From G965213525 sp965213525 (GTDB lineage Bacteria; Actinomycetota; Acidimicrobiia; Acidimicrobiales; Poriferisodalaceae): a stretch of DNA of 64,000 nucleotides. The DNA lies in assembly GCA_965213525.1 (NCBI GenBank), contig OZ243889.1, positions 992,001 through 1,056,000 on the forward strand. Reading direction: 5' to 3'. The position numbers were made by a program, and so were the translations under genes. Under the pieces are notes generated by a model that made no database searches, had not been told where the DNA came from, and saw nothing but the letters and a program-made list of their open reading frames with translations. Shown one piece after another: positions 23,146 through 32,178 of this stretch (the first letter of the stretch is position 1; the number at the start of each line of letters is the position of its first letter).

Positions 23146-24243
23146 GTGGCGCGCATCGGTCTGCACGGCGTCGGGCTCGACGACGACGGGGGCGTCCGGC
23201 TCGCTGGCATCGCCCTGGACGTCGACGACGGCGAGCACCTGTGCGTCCTGGGGCGATCGGGATCGGGCAAGACCCGACTGCTCCGGCTCGTGGCCGGGCT
23301 CGACCGGCCCACCGAGGGCACCGTCACGATCGACGATCGCGATGTCACCGGCCTGGCGACCCGCCATCGGCGCGTCGGGCTGGTGCTGCGCGAGGACGTC
23401 TTGCCCGCCGGGCAGCGGACCGCCGAGGCGATCCGGATGCCCCTTCTGCTGCGGCGTCGTCGTGGTGATCACGCCCGAGCGGTGCGCAACGAAGCAGCCC
23501 GCCTCGGCATCGACGATCTGCTCGACACCCCCGTCGGCGAGCTGTCTGGGGGTCAGCGGGTGATGGTGCAGAGCGCCAGGGCGCTCGTCGACCCACCGAC
23601 CGTGCTGCTGCTCGACGAGCCCTTCGCCGACCTCGACCCGCCCCGGCGGGTCGTGCTCCGACGCCGCCTGGCCGAGCGCTGGCGCCACATGACGGTGATG
23701 ATCGCCACCAGCGACCCCGACGAGGCGCTGGCGGTGTCAGACCGGGTCGCCTTGCTCGACGCCGGGCGCCTGCTGCAGGTCGGTGCGCCCGCCGACGTGC
23801 GGGCCCGTCCCGCTGATGTGGACGTCGCCCAGCTGATCGGCGAACCGGCCATGGCGCTGCTGCCTGGCGCCGTCCACGACGCCGACGGCCTCGAGCTGAG
23901 CGTGGCGGGTCAGCGGACGAGGGCGTGGAGCCCGGCGTTGCGGGCCTACCGGGGCCTGCCCGTGGTGGTCGGGATGTGGCCCGAGGCGGTGTCAGAGCCT
24001 CCCCGGCGGGGGACGCTGACGGTGACCGGGCGCATCGAGCTGGTCCAGCCCCACGGGTCACGCTCGGTCGCCCACGTCGAGATCCCCGGATCGACGGTGC
24101 TGAGGACGTGGGTCCGTCACGGCCACCGCCGCGGCGAGACGATCACCCTCGGTCTGGACCCGTTGGCGTTGCACGTGTTCGACCCCGTGCGGGGCACCGC
24201 CATCTGCCACCCGCTCGACCCGCCGGGGCCGGCCGGCCGGTAA
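23146..24243 (+). CDS. orphan ABC transporter ATP-binding protein, MalK/UgpC-like
   Basis: 365-residue ATPase with Walker A GRSGSGKT, the signature LSGGQ, Walker B VLLLDEPFADLDPP and a C-terminal TOBE-like extension (about 240-350: RGTLTVTGRIELVQPHGSRSVAHVE). Importers of sugars, putrescine or sulfate have this build. The Q-loop region LVLREDVLPAG carries Glu where Gln is usual, and the switch His is not evident (IATSDPDEAL has Ser instead of THD). No permease or binding-protein gene lies nearby, so a partner must be elsewhere or the protein has another role. Its TAA stop falls inside the -10 hexamer of the next gene. Confidence 0.85.
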   Translation: MARIGLHGVGLDDDGGVRLAGIALDVDDGEHLCVLGRSGSGKTRLLRLVAGLDRPTEGTVTIDDRDVTGLATRHRRVGLVLREDVLPAGQRTAEAIRMPLLLRRRRGDHARAVRNEAARLGIDDLLDTPVGELSGGQRVMVQSARALVDPPTVLLLDEPFADLDPPRRVVLRRRLAERWRHMTVMIATSDPDEALAVSDRVALLDAGRLLQVGAPADVRARPADVDVAQLIGEPAMALLPGAVHDADGLELSVAGQRTRAWSPALRAYRGLPVVVGMWPEAVSEPPRRGTLTVTGRIELVQPHGSRSVAHVEIPGSTVLRTWVRHGHRRGETITLGLDPLALHVFDPVRGTAICHPLDPPGPAGR

Positions 24244-24246
24244 GGT
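24241..24246 (+). promoter_or_regulatory. TAAGGT -10 hexamer, leaderless start of DUF2064 gene
   Basis: TAAGGT ends 6 nt before GTG 24253; its first three bases are the stop codon of the ABC gene. Confidence 0.55.
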
Positions 24247-24252
24247 CCCGGC

Positions 24253-24879
24253 GTGGCGACCGTTCTGGTGGTGAGCGATCCCGGCGGGCCCGGCTCCGGC
24301 GACGATCGCTTCGACGAGGGGTGCACCCGGGCCATCGTGCGGGTCGCAGCTGAGGTGGTCGGTACCGCCGACGTGGTCGTCGTCGAGGGTGGTGGCGCCC
24401 TTCGCGCCGACCCGGTCGGTGGGCGAGGCGGACACAGCGACGTCGGCGACATCGGCGAGCTCGGCGACGTCGGTGAGCCCGGGCGGGTCGACGCCCGGGT
24501 GGCCGAGGCGATGGTGGCGGCCGCCACCCCGGTGCTGGTCGTGCGCACGGTCGTGCCCCAGGTGCGGCGTTCCCAGATCGAGGACGCCGTCGGATCGCTC
24601 GGTGGGCCCTACGGCGACGCCGTCGTCGGGCTCACCGACGACGACGGGTGGTGGGCCCTCGGACTGGCCTCACCTGACCCCCTGGCCGTGCTCGGTGTGC
24701 CGTTCACCGGTGAGTCCGCCGGTCGCCACCTGCTCGACCGCGTCCACGGCCTCGGACTGGCCACGGGCCTGCTCGACCGGATGGTCGCCGTCGGCTCCCC
24801 CGCCGATCTGCGGTCAGTCGTCGAGGACCTCGACGACGACGAGCTGGCCGCCCTCGCCACCGGGACCGCCCCGAGCTGA
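24253..24879 (+). CDS. DUF2064-like glycosyltransferase-fold protein
   Basis: 208-residue protein. The C-terminal half resembles the DUF2064/TIGR04282 group of GT-A-fold proteins: GPYGDAVVGLTDDDGWWALGL corresponds to the GPAxDGGYxLxG core, and LLDRVHGLGLATGLLDRM plus VGSPADLRSV to the family's end. The N-terminal half is weaker and carries a Gly/Asp-rich insertion (SDVGDIGELGDVGEPG) made of short repeats. Substrate unknown. Leaderless GTG. Confidence 0.6.
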   Translation: MATVLVVSDPGGPGSGDDRFDEGCTRAIVRVAAEVVGTADVVVVEGGGALRADPVGGRGGHSDVGDIGELGDVGEPGRVDARVAEAMVAAATPVLVVRTVVPQVRRSQIEDAVGSLGGPYGDAVVGLTDDDGWWALGLASPDPLAVLGVPFTGESAGRHLLDRVHGLGLATGLLDRMVAVGSPADLRSVVEDLDDDELAALATGTAPS

Positions 24880-24919
24880 TCGACCGGGACGGCGGGGCGG
24901 GCGCCGCACGGCAGCGGTG

Positions 24920-25411
24920 TCAGCGCAGGAACGGCTGGAGCTGGTCGACGGCGCCGGCGAAGGTGGGGGCCACCCCGCTGAGGTGGACGGTGTCGTCGAT
25001 GGGGTCGAGCCGGGCGCGCACCGCGGGGCGGCCCCGGCGACCCACCACGTAGCCCCCAGCCACGAGCACCAGCGAGTACACCAGGCCCGGCCCGGGGACG
25101 AGCCCGGCGATCAGATCGACCAGCCCGATCACCGCCGCGGTCACCCACAGCGCGACCCGGCCCAGGCGGGCCGATCGGATCCGACGGTGCACCGCCGCGG
25201 ACACCGGCAGCGACCCGACGACCCGCTCGACGGAGAACACGTACACCGGGATGAACACGATGGGCACGATCAACAGGAACCACACCCAGCTCGGCGAGCG
25301 GTGCACGACGGTGCGGGCCCTGTGCTCGGCTCGGTTGCCGGTCTCGACGCACACCATCGGCACCAGGTCGCCCTGTTCGAAGGCGGTGGCGGGAAGCGTC
25401 ACCCGTGACAC
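24920..25411 (-). CDS. hypothetical membrane protein
   Basis: 163-residue protein with two main hydrophobic segments, WVWFLLIVPIVFIPVYVF (about 42-60) and LWVTAAVIGLVDLIAGLV with LVYSLVLVAGGYVV (about 88-122). The N-terminus PMVCVETGNRAEHR with a lone Cys is reminiscent of small proteins with a CVxTG zinc-knuckle start, but a full motif is absent. Family not recognised. GTG 25411 follows a TAGCGT hexamer by 6 nt. Confidence 0.65.
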   Translation of the reverse strand: MSRVTLPATAFEQGDLVPMVCVETGNRAEHRARTVVHRSPSWVWFLLIVPIVFIPVYVFSVERVVGSLPVSAAVHRRIRSARLGRVALWVTAAVIGLVDLIAGLVPGPGLVYSLVLVAGGYVVGRRGRPAVRARLDPIDDTVHLSGVAPTFAGAVDQLQPFLR

Positions 25412-25417
25412 GACACC

Positions 25418-25423
25418 ACGCTA
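25418..25423 (-). promoter_or_regulatory. TAGCGT -10 hexamer, leaderless start of membrane protein
   Basis: On the minus strand TAGCGT is followed by 6 nt and GTG 25411. Confidence 0.6.
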
Positions 25424-25447
25424 CCCCCGCCCGGGAGCCGGCCTGCT

Positions 25448-25473
25448 GGCGGGCGGGGTTCGATCCGCCCGCC
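25448..25473 (-). terminator. strong hairpin after the HAD gene
   Basis: A perfect 9-bp stem (GGCGGGCGG with CCGCCCGCC) closes an 8-nt loop just downstream of the HAD gene stop and upstream of the next leaderless promoter. It probably terminates the minus-strand methyltransferase/CoA-hydrolase/HAD operon. No T-run follows. Confidence 0.5.
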
Positions 25474-25484
25474 TGGGGACCGCC

Positions 25485-26324
25485 TCAGCCGGCGATCGCC
25501 CAGTCCCGGCGAGTCGCCTCGGCTCGCAGCCGGTCATCAGGCGACACCGCGACGGGATGCCCGGTCAGCGCCATGAGGGGGAGGTCTGACATCGAGTCGG
25601 CGTAGCACCACGCCTCGGACAGGTCGACGTCTCCGAGCTCGTGGCGCAGGCGGACCAGCTTGCCCTGGCCGTGGCAGAACGGTCCGTCGAGGCGACCCGT
25701 GCAGACGCCGTCGAGGATCTCGCCCTGCGTGCCGATGCCTCGCTCGGCGCCCAGGCGTCGAGCGAGGGCGTCGACCAGCTCCTGGGGGCTCGCTGACAGG
25801 ACCACGACCCGATCACCGAGATCGAGGTGGGTCTGGAGGGCGGCGCGCATCTCGGGGCGCACCCTGCGCTCGAGCCGGTCCAGGGCGTCGTCGACCACCT
25901 GCACCAGATCGTCGACCGTGCGGCCGGCGACGGTGGCCAGCACGGCGTCGAGGGCGTGGGAGGCCATCGAACCCGACTCGCCGTGGCGGGCGTAGCGGAC
26001 GTTGTCGGCCAGACCCCGAGCGACGCGACGGAACGACACGAGGTCGTGGCGCCACGCGACCAGCGCCACGGTGGCAAGGCTTGAGTCGCGCAGGAGGGTC
26101 CGGTCGAGGTCGAACAGCGCCAGGCGCCCGGCCGCTTCGACGGCGGCGCGCCCACCCGGTCGATCGCAGGCCAGATCCACATCACCCAGCGTGGCGCGGT
26201 CGGGCAACGGGCGGGTGTCACCCTCCCCAACCCCGGGTTCGGGGTCGCTGAACTTCGTGGCTGCGTCGCCCGGCTCGCACCACGCCGCGACGGGGGGCGA
26301 CCAGCTGGTGACGAGGCCCGGCAT
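25485..26324 (-). CDS. HAD-IB family phosphatase
   Basis: 279-residue HAD hydrolase of the IB (SerB-like) type. Catalytic motif I is LALFDLDRTLLRDSS, motif II is VVLSASPQELVDAL, motif III includes the Lys in GKLVRLRHEL, and motif IV is CYADSMSDLPLM. Its likely job is removing phosphate from a small phosphoester, substrate unknown. The ATG at 26324 lies 2 bases after the CoA-hydrolase stop. It gives a 65-residue low-complexity N-terminal tail before the HAD domain, so a start nearer the domain (a GTG at VDLACDRPGG) is possible. Confidence 0.82.
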   Translation of the reverse strand: MPGLVTSWSPPVAAWCEPGDAATKFSDPEPGVGEGDTRPLPDRATLGDVDLACDRPGGRAAVEAAGRLALFDLDRTLLRDSSLATVALVAWRHDLVSFRRVARGLADNVRYARHGESGSMASHALDAVLATVAGRTVDDLVQVVDDALDRLERRVRPEMRAALQTHLDLGDRVVVLSASPQELVDALARRLGAERGIGTQGEILDGVCTGRLDGPFCHGQGKLVRLRHELGDVDLSEAWCYADSMSDLPLMALTGHPVAVSPDDRLRAEATRRDWAIAG

Positions 26325-26326
26325 GG

Positions 26327-27613
26327 TCACCGGGTGAACAGGCCGAGGTCGTGGGCCTCCCTGAACAGCTGCTCTCGGTGGTCGGGGTGGGCGATGGCGA
26401 TGAGGCGCGACGCCCTCTCGTCCAGGGAGGCGCCGCGCAGCTCGGCGACGCCCTGCTCGGTGACGACGTGGTCGACGAGGTTCTTGTCGGTCGTCACGAT
26501 CGAACCGACGCTGAGCTGGGAGCGGATGCGGCTGACCGAGCCGTCCCGGGTCGTGGACGGCAACACGATGAACCCTCGTCCGCCCGGCGAGAACATCGCC
26601 CCCCGGGCGAAGTCGGCCTGGCCGCCGCTGCCGGAGTACGGACGGCCCAGCAACGTCTCGCTGGCGCACTGGCCGAACAGGTCGACCTCCATGGTGGCGT
26701 TGATCGACACGAAGTTCGGTTCCCGGCCGATGCGGCGCGGGTCGTTGACGTACTCGACGGGCCAGAGCTCTGCCACGGGGTTCTGGTCGATGAAGTCGTA
26801 GACGGCCTGGGACCCGAGGGCGAACGTCGAGATCAACGTGTTGCGGTTGTGGCGCTTGTGCACGCCGGTCAGCACCCCCCGCCGGGCGAGGTCGACCGCC
26901 CCGTCAGAGAGCAGCTCGGTGTGCAGGCCGAGGTCACGATGGCCTCTCAGCGCCTCGAGCACGGCGTCGGGGATGGCCCCGATGCCGGCTTGGATCGTCG
27001 CACGATCGGGGACCCGCTCGGCGATGTGGGCGGCGATCACCCGGTCCCGGTCGGTCACCGGCGCCGGGTCGACGGTGATGAGTGGCCAGTCGGCCTCGAC
27101 CCATCCCTCGATCTGGCTGACGTGCACCTGGTTGCGCCCGAGCGTGCGGGGCATGCGGGGGTTGGCCTCGAGGAAGAAGGGCACCTGGCCGATGAACGAC
27201 GAGGTGTAGTCAGCACAGGGGCCGAGGGAGAAGTAGCCGTGCTCATCGGGCAGCGACGACGCGGCGAGGACGAGGTCGGGCTGGGCCAGGGCCATCAACT
27301 GGGGCACGTCGCTGAAGTTGCCGGGCACGACGTCACAGCCCCCGGTGGCGAACGCCCGCCGGGTGATGTGGCTGAGGAAGTAGGCGACGTGGCGGAGGTG
27401 GTCGCCGTACTCGCCGTGCAGGTAGGGGCGGTCTCGCAGGGCGTGCATCTGGTGGATGCGCACCCCCCGCAGTCGATGGGCGTCGGCCTCGAGCGCATCG
27501 AGCAGCCGCACCGGCTCGCCGTTGGCGATCGGGACCACGAGCTGGGCGCCCTCGGCGATGAGGTCGAGCACGGCGGCCGGGTCGTCGCGACGGGTGGCGC
27601 GGCGAAGGGACAT
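26327..27613 (-). CDS. acetyl-CoA hydrolase/transferase (4-hydroxybutyrate CoA-transferase type)
   Basis: 428-residue class I CoA-transferase. Signatures are IHQMHALRDRPYLHGEYG, VPGNFSDVP, IQAGIGAIPDAVLEALRGH and GLHTELLSDGAVDL. The catalytic Glu lies in SINATMEVDLFGQ, and GQADFARGAMFSPGG plus VTEQGVAELRG complete the C-terminal half. It should move CoA between acetyl-CoA and short acids such as butyrate or 4-hydroxybutyrate, or hydrolyse it. It sits in an operon between the methyltransferase (18-base gap) and the HAD phosphatase (2-base gap). Confidence 0.9.
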   Translation of the reverse strand: MSLRRATRRDDPAAVLDLIAEGAQLVVPIANGEPVRLLDALEADAHRLRGVRIHQMHALRDRPYLHGEYGDHLRHVAYFLSHITRRAFATGGCDVVPGNFSDVPQLMALAQPDLVLAASSLPDEHGYFSLGPCADYTSSFIGQVPFFLEANPRMPRTLGRNQVHVSQIEGWVEADWPLITVDPAPVTDRDRVIAAHIAERVPDRATIQAGIGAIPDAVLEALRGHRDLGLHTELLSDGAVDLARRGVLTGVHKRHNRNTLISTFALGSQAVYDFIDQNPVAELWPVEYVNDPRRIGREPNFVSINATMEVDLFGQCASETLLGRPYSGSGGQADFARGAMFSPGGRGFIVLPSTTRDGSVSRIRSQLSVGSIVTTDKNLVDHVVTEQGVAELRGASLDERASRLIAIAHPDHREQLFREAHDLGLFTR

Positions 27614-27631
27614 GATCGGTGCCGAGCCGGG

Positions 27632-28699
27632 TCAGTCCGTGCGGCAGTCGTAGAGGACGTTGAACGAGTCACCCGGCAGGCGGTGGATGTCGACGGAGGT
27701 GAACCCGGCATCACCGAACATGGCGACGGCCAGCTCACGGCCCCAGGCCGTGCCGAGCCCGGCACCGTCGTGGGCGAGTGAGACCTGCATGCAGTGCAGG
27801 GTCGACAGGGCGTACAGCAGCGGGGCCCGGGGGTCACCGAGGTTGTCGGCGAGATCGCTGCGAGCGTCGATGTCCACACAGCAGAAGCGCCCGCCGGGCA
27901 CGAGCGCCTCGGCGATGCGAGCCAGCACGCCCGCCGGATCGACCTGGTCGTGGATCACGTCGAAGGCCACGACCACATCCGCGCCCGGGTCGGTGTCGAG
28001 CTCGGCGATGTCCGCGACGCGGAACTCGACGTTGTCGAGCCCCCGGACCCCGGCCTCGGCGCGGGCCCGTTCGATGGCGTCGGTCGCCAGGTCGACCCCG
28101 ACGAAGTGCGACGCCGGGTGGGCGGCGGCCATCAGGTTGGTGGTGTGGCCCGTGCCGCAGCCGATGTCGATGACCCTCGCACCGGCGTTCAGCGACTCGG
28201 GCAGACCGTCACACAGCGGCAGGTAGGCATCGACGAGCAGCGCTTCGTAGCGGCGGCGGTTCACCGCATCCATCACCGAGGTGAACTCGGGTCGGTAGAC
28301 GGCGTAGGGCAGGCCGCCCCCGTCACGGAACGTCTCGGCGACCGCCGGGACGTGCTGGGCGAGCGAGGTGACCATCGCTGCGAACGGGGCCATGTTCAGC
28401 GGGCCGGACCCGCTGAGCAGCGCCGTCGCCTCGGGTGACATCGTGTGACGGGCGGTGTCGGGGTCATAGGCGCTCAGCCCCGAGGTGGCCATCGATCCGA
28501 GCCACTCGCGCACGTGGCGCTCGTGCAGGCCGGCGCGCCCGGCGAGCTCGGCGCTGGTGGCCGGGCCGGCGGCCAGGGCGTCGAGGAGGCCGGTGCGGTG
28601 CCCGAGATCGACCATGTAGGCGATGCTCGCGTCGACGAAGACGTCGCGCAGGCGGCTGGCCAGGGCCTCGACGGCCCCCCGGTCGACTTCGGCTGCCAC
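27632..28699 (-). CDS. class I SAM-dependent methyltransferase with winged-helix N-terminus
   Basis: 355-residue protein. Residues 1-90 form a winged-helix dimerisation region (GLLDALAAGPATSAELAGRAG, HERHVREWLGSMATSGL). The Rossmann methyltransferase domain follows, with SAM motif I VIDIGCGTGHTTNLM and VGVDLATDAIERAR. It resembles actinobacterial Rv2258c-like enzymes; substrate unknown. GTG 28699 is chosen because GGGAGG stands 5 nt before it; a longer frame from GTG 28807 lacks such a site. First gene of a three-gene operon. Confidence 0.8.
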   Translation of the reverse strand: MAAEVDRGAVEALASRLRDVFVDASIAYMVDLGHRTGLLDALAAGPATSAELAGRAGLHERHVREWLGSMATSGLSAYDPDTARHTMSPEATALLSGSGPLNMAPFAAMVTSLAQHVPAVAETFRDGGGLPYAVYRPEFTSVMDAVNRRRYEALLVDAYLPLCDGLPESLNAGARVIDIGCGTGHTTNLMAAAHPASHFVGVDLATDAIERARAEAGVRGLDNVEFRVADIAELDTDPGADVVVAFDVIHDQVDPAGVLARIAEALVPGGRFCCVDIDARSDLADNLGDPRAPLLYALSTLHCMQVSLAHDGAGLGTAWGRELAVAMFGDAGFTSVDIHRLPGDSFNVLYDCRTD

Positions 28700-28844
28700 G
28701 GCGCCTCCCGCCCTCGTGCCGTTCGTGTTGACGGGCCCGATGTTCGAGCCGGACGCTGCCGGCTGCAGGTCCCCCGGTGTCCGGGCGTGCCTGGTGTCCC
28801 CGAGCACGCGCTGCGGTCCGGGCGCCGGAGCGTCACACTAGGTG

Positions 28845-29762
28845 ATGCGCCCATCGATCGCCCTCGTCACCCTCCTCGCCGTCGCCATCCTGGCCGCCTG
28901 TGACGGCGACGATGGCGGGCAGGCCGCCGAGGTGAGCCTGCCGCCGACCGCCCCCGACGACTCGGCGCCCACCGAGGCATCACCCGCCACGCCGGCGTCG
29001 CCGGTCACCGCCACCACGACGACGAGCTCCCCACCCGTCGAGCCGGCCGGAGAGGACGGCCTCGACCTGTGCGTGGCCCTCCAGCGCCTCGCCGCCGGTC
29101 CCGACGCCGAGGCCCTCGGCGCCATCGGCGACGTCGAGCGTGGTGGCGGTCCGATGACCGCCGAAGCGGTGCGGGTCCTGGTCGCGGTGGAGGCCGGCCC
29201 AGCACGGATCGCGGCCACGCAGCGGCTCGCCGCCGCAGCCGGGCGGACGGAGTGCGGGTTGGCCGACGCGCCCGATCAGATCGAGGTGAGCGGCTCAGCC
29301 GTCGCCGGAGTGACCCTCGGTGACGAGCTCGGCGACGCCGTGGCGGCGGTGTCGGTGATCCTCGGTCCCCCAGTCACCGACACGGGACCGGTCGAGCCGT
29401 TGGCCGACGGGCGGCGCTGCGTCGGTGACGCCGTGCGGATCGTGGGTTGGCCGGCTCTGGAGCTGGTCGGGATCGACCCGAACGGCGCCTCCGGCGAGCG
29501 CGTCGTCGTGACGGGGTGGCGAAGCGTGTTGCCCGACGACCTCGACCTGGTCCGATCGACGTCGCTGCCCCGCCTGGCCTCGGGGGTCGCCGTGGGCCGT
29601 CCCCTCGACGAGCTCGCCGCCACCGAGGGAGCCGAGCGCATCGCCGACCCGCTCGTCGACGGCGACGTCGTCATCACCGACGACGGCGTGGTGGCGGTAC
29701 CCGCCGACGCCGACCCATCGATCATCGCCGTGCTGGAGGCCGGCGAGCTCTGCCTGGCATGA
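28845..29762 (+). CDS. secreted lipoprotein of unknown function
   Basis: 305-residue protein. The N-terminus is a lipoprotein signal peptide: ALVTLLAVAILAAC with the lipobox Cys near residue 18. A Pro/Thr/Ser-rich linker follows to about residue 65, then a globular part with repeated weak motifs GVTLGDELGDAVAAV and GVAVGRPLDELAATEG, as in small periplasmic sensor-like domains. No family recognised. ATG 28845 (or GTG 28842) has a possible CACACT -10 sequence 6 nt upstream of the ATG. Confidence 0.75.
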   Translation: MRPSIALVTLLAVAILAACDGDDGGQAAEVSLPPTAPDDSAPTEASPATPASPVTATTTTSSPPVEPAGEDGLDLCVALQRLAAGPDAEALGAIGDVERGGGPMTAEAVRVLVAVEAGPARIAATQRLAAAAGRTECGLADAPDQIEVSGSAVAGVTLGDELGDAVAAVSVILGPPVTDTGPVEPLADGRRCVGDAVRIVGWPALELVGIDPNGASGERVVVTGWRSVLPDDLDLVRSTSLPRLASGVAVGRPLDELAATEGAERIADPLVDGDVVITDDGVVAVPADADPSIIAVLEAGELCLA

Positions 29763-29786
29763 GCCAAGCGCTGGACGTCGAGCGGC

Positions 29787-32042
29787 TCACAGCTCGAAGC
29801 GGGCCAGGGTCGACCGCAGTCGGGCGACGCCGCCAGACAGCTCCCGGGCAGTGGCGTCCATCGTCTTGGCCGAGGCAGACGCCAGCTCAGACGAGGCCGC
29901 CACCTGCTCGGCGGCGGCGCCGTTCTGGGCGGTGAGGTTGGTCAGCTCGTCCATCTTCGTGCTGATCTCGGTCGTGGCGACATCGATCCGGTTCGCTGAC
30001 CCCGCCAGGGCGACGACACGCTCGTCGATGGCGGTCACCCCGCCGCTGATGGCGTCGAAGGCGCTGGCCGCCCGGGCGATCTTGTCGGCCCCCCGCCCGA
30101 CCGCTTCCCGACCGGCCGAGGCGGAGCTGACCGCGCTGTCGACTCCGCTGCGCATCGACGTCACGATCGCGCCGATGCGGTCGGTCGAGCGTCGCGACTC
30201 GTTGGCCAGCGTCTTGACCTCGCCGGCCACCACGGCGAAGCCGCGCCCCGCCTCGCCGGCTCGTGCGGCCTCGATGGCGGCGTTGAGGGCGAGCAGGTTG
30301 ATCTGCTCGGCGATGCCGGCGATGAGATCGACCGCCTCCTCGACGTGGGCGGAGCTCGCCTCGACCTCGCTGATGGAGGATCCGACGGCCTCGAACGCAT
30401 CGGTGATGGCGACCATGGCAGCCGACCCGACCGAGATCAGCTCGGTCCCGGCCATCGAGTCGTCTCGGGCCGAGCTGGCCGCCTCGGCCACGAGCTCCAC
30501 GGCGGCGAGGGCGTCGTGCACCTCCTCGCCGATGCGACGGACCCGCTCCTGCAGGTCCTCGGTGATCTCCGCCTGGCAGGTCGACGACTGCGCCACGGTC
30601 CCGATGGCACCGGCCACCTCGTCGGCGGTGGCCGCCGAGTCCGCGGAGTTCGAGGCCACGGACTCCGAGGCGCCGGCGACCGAGTTCGAGACCGCGTGGG
30701 CCTCGGCGACCAGCGCTCGGAGGTTGTCGACCATGTCGCGGAGCCCGATGCCCAGCGCGTCGCGCTCGCTGTCGACGTGCACCACGACGTCGAGGTTGCC
30801 CTGGGCCACCTCGGCGGCGACCTCGGCGCTGCTTCTCAGGTACGACGCCGTCTGATCCATCGCCCGGATCAGATCGCCGACCTCGTCGCCGCCGGCGGGC
30901 GGCAGGGCGACGTCGGTGTCACCCGTGCTGAGCGATCGGGCGGCGCCGGCCACCACGACGATGGGCCGGGCGAACCGTCGACCGAACCAGGTCGCTGCTG
31001 CGCCCACCACGACGAGCACGATGATCGTCACCGCCAGCATGGTCGTGCGCAGGTCCGTGACGGCCCCGAGGGCCTCGGCGGTGTCCTGCTCGCCGATCAC
31101 GCCCCAGTCCTGCCCGAAGACCTGCACGGGCTGGTACGACGACAGCACCTCGACCCCCCGGCCGTCTTCGATGACGTGGGTGCCGGTGCCACCGGCTGCG
31201 ACCGCTCGCCCCGACGGTGTGTCGACCTCGGTGACACCGATCGACGACACGTCGCTGTGCCGGCTGTCTGAGCGCATGAGCAGGTCCGAGCCGACGAGGA
31301 AGGTCTCGCCCGTCTCGCCGAGACCGGCCGAGCCCTGCATCACCGCGTTGATGCGGTCGACCGGCATCTGGAAGGCGGCCACGCCCACCATCGCGCCGTC
31401 ATCGACGATGGGCTCGGCGGCGAACGCGGCCTGCGCCCCGTTCGACGGCGCGTACGGGGCGAAGTCGTCCCATGCGAGCCCGCCGCGGTCGATCGCTCGG
31501 CGGACGACCCGGCCGAGGCCGCTGTCGGCGTAGGTGCCGTCGACGACGTTGGTGGCGAAGTCCGGCTCCTTGAACACCGAGTACACGAGGTCGCCGTCGA
31601 GGTTGAACAGGAACACGTCGTAGAACTCGAACTCGGCCTGGTACTCGTGGAACCCCGGGTGGTACTGGGCGTGGACCGCGCTCCACCGCGACCCGTCGCC
31701 GGCGTCGTCGGTCTCGCCCAACGTGCCGACGTACAGCTCCCTCAGGACCTCTGGCTCCGCATCTCGGTAGGCCGCGTCGAAGGCTTGCACGGCCTCGACG
31801 ACGTCGAGGCGGTGGCCGAAGGTCTGCAGCTGTTGGCGGATCGTCGTGGAGTACCGGGTGATCTCATCGGCGCGCGCGTCGGTGACGCCCTCGAGCTTGT
31901 CGAACACCTCCCCCTGGACCGATGCGGCGGCCGAGCGGTACGACAGGACCGCCACGACGGCGACGGGCACCACCGCGGCCACGAGGACCACAGCGACGAT
32001 CTTCGCGGTGACCGACGCCCCGCCTCGCCTGGTGACCGTCAT
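29787..32042 (-). CDS. methyl-accepting chemotaxis protein
   Basis: 751-residue chemoreceptor. It has a membrane helix at about 12-32, a periplasmic Cache-like sensor domain to about 330 (AEFEFYDVFLFNLDGDLVYSV and GMVGVAAFQMPVDRIN-like sequence), a second helix at about 335-353 (LAVTIIVLVVVGAAATW) and a HAMP linker. The signalling domain carries the hairpin tip LNAAIEAARAGEAGRGFAVV. No cheA/W genes are in the window. Chemoreceptors in organisms with type IV pili can feed twitching systems, and pilus genes do occur 26 kb away. ATG 32042 follows a strong ribosome binding site (GGGGAGGAG). Confidence 0.93.
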   Translation of the reverse strand: MTVTRRGGASVTAKIVAVVLVAAVVPVAVVAVLSYRSAAASVQGEVFDKLEGVTDARADEITRYSTTIRQQLQTFGHRLDVVEAVQAFDAAYRDAEPEVLRELYVGTLGETDDAGDGSRWSAVHAQYHPGFHEYQAEFEFYDVFLFNLDGDLVYSVFKEPDFATNVVDGTYADSGLGRVVRRAIDRGGLAWDDFAPYAPSNGAQAAFAAEPIVDDGAMVGVAAFQMPVDRINAVMQGSAGLGETGETFLVGSDLLMRSDSRHSDVSSIGVTEVDTPSGRAVAAGGTGTHVIEDGRGVEVLSSYQPVQVFGQDWGVIGEQDTAEALGAVTDLRTTMLAVTIIVLVVVGAAATWFGRRFARPIVVVAGAARSLSTGDTDVALPPAGGDEVGDLIRAMDQTASYLRSSAEVAAEVAQGNLDVVVHVDSERDALGIGLRDMVDNLRALVAEAHAVSNSVAGASESVASNSADSAATADEVAGAIGTVAQSSTCQAEITEDLQERVRRIGEEVHDALAAVELVAEAASSARDDSMAGTELISVGSAAMVAITDAFEAVGSSISEVEASSAHVEEAVDLIAGIAEQINLLALNAAIEAARAGEAGRGFAVVAGEVKTLANESRRSTDRIGAIVTSMRSGVDSAVSSASAGREAVGRGADKIARAASAFDAISGGVTAIDERVVALAGSANRIDVATTEISTKMDELTNLTAQNGAAAEQVAASSELASASAKTMDATARELSGGVARLRSTLARFEL

Positions 32043-32178
32043 GGTGGGCTCCTCCCCGTGCTTCCCCGTGCCCGTCGACAGCTCGAGCTCAGAGGTGAGG
32101 ACCGGCACCTGCGCCGGTCACCCGCCCACCAGCGAGTCGCTCACCGTCGGCGACCGCCCGCCGGGCGGGGCCCAGGGT

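Noticed and set aside
22054..23688. Open minus-strand frame of over 500 codons across the CoA-transferase and ABC genes
   Set aside because: Antisense to two recognised genes; composition is that of a GC-rich shadow with no family motif.
25448..25473. tRNA T-arm (GGTTCGAT inside a stem)
   Set aside because: No anticodon or D arm can be built around it, and the 9-bp stem fits a terminator better.
28700..28807. Longer methyltransferase start at GTG 28807
   Set aside because: No ribosome binding site or hexamer, and the extra residues are low complexity; GTG 28699 has GGGAGG.
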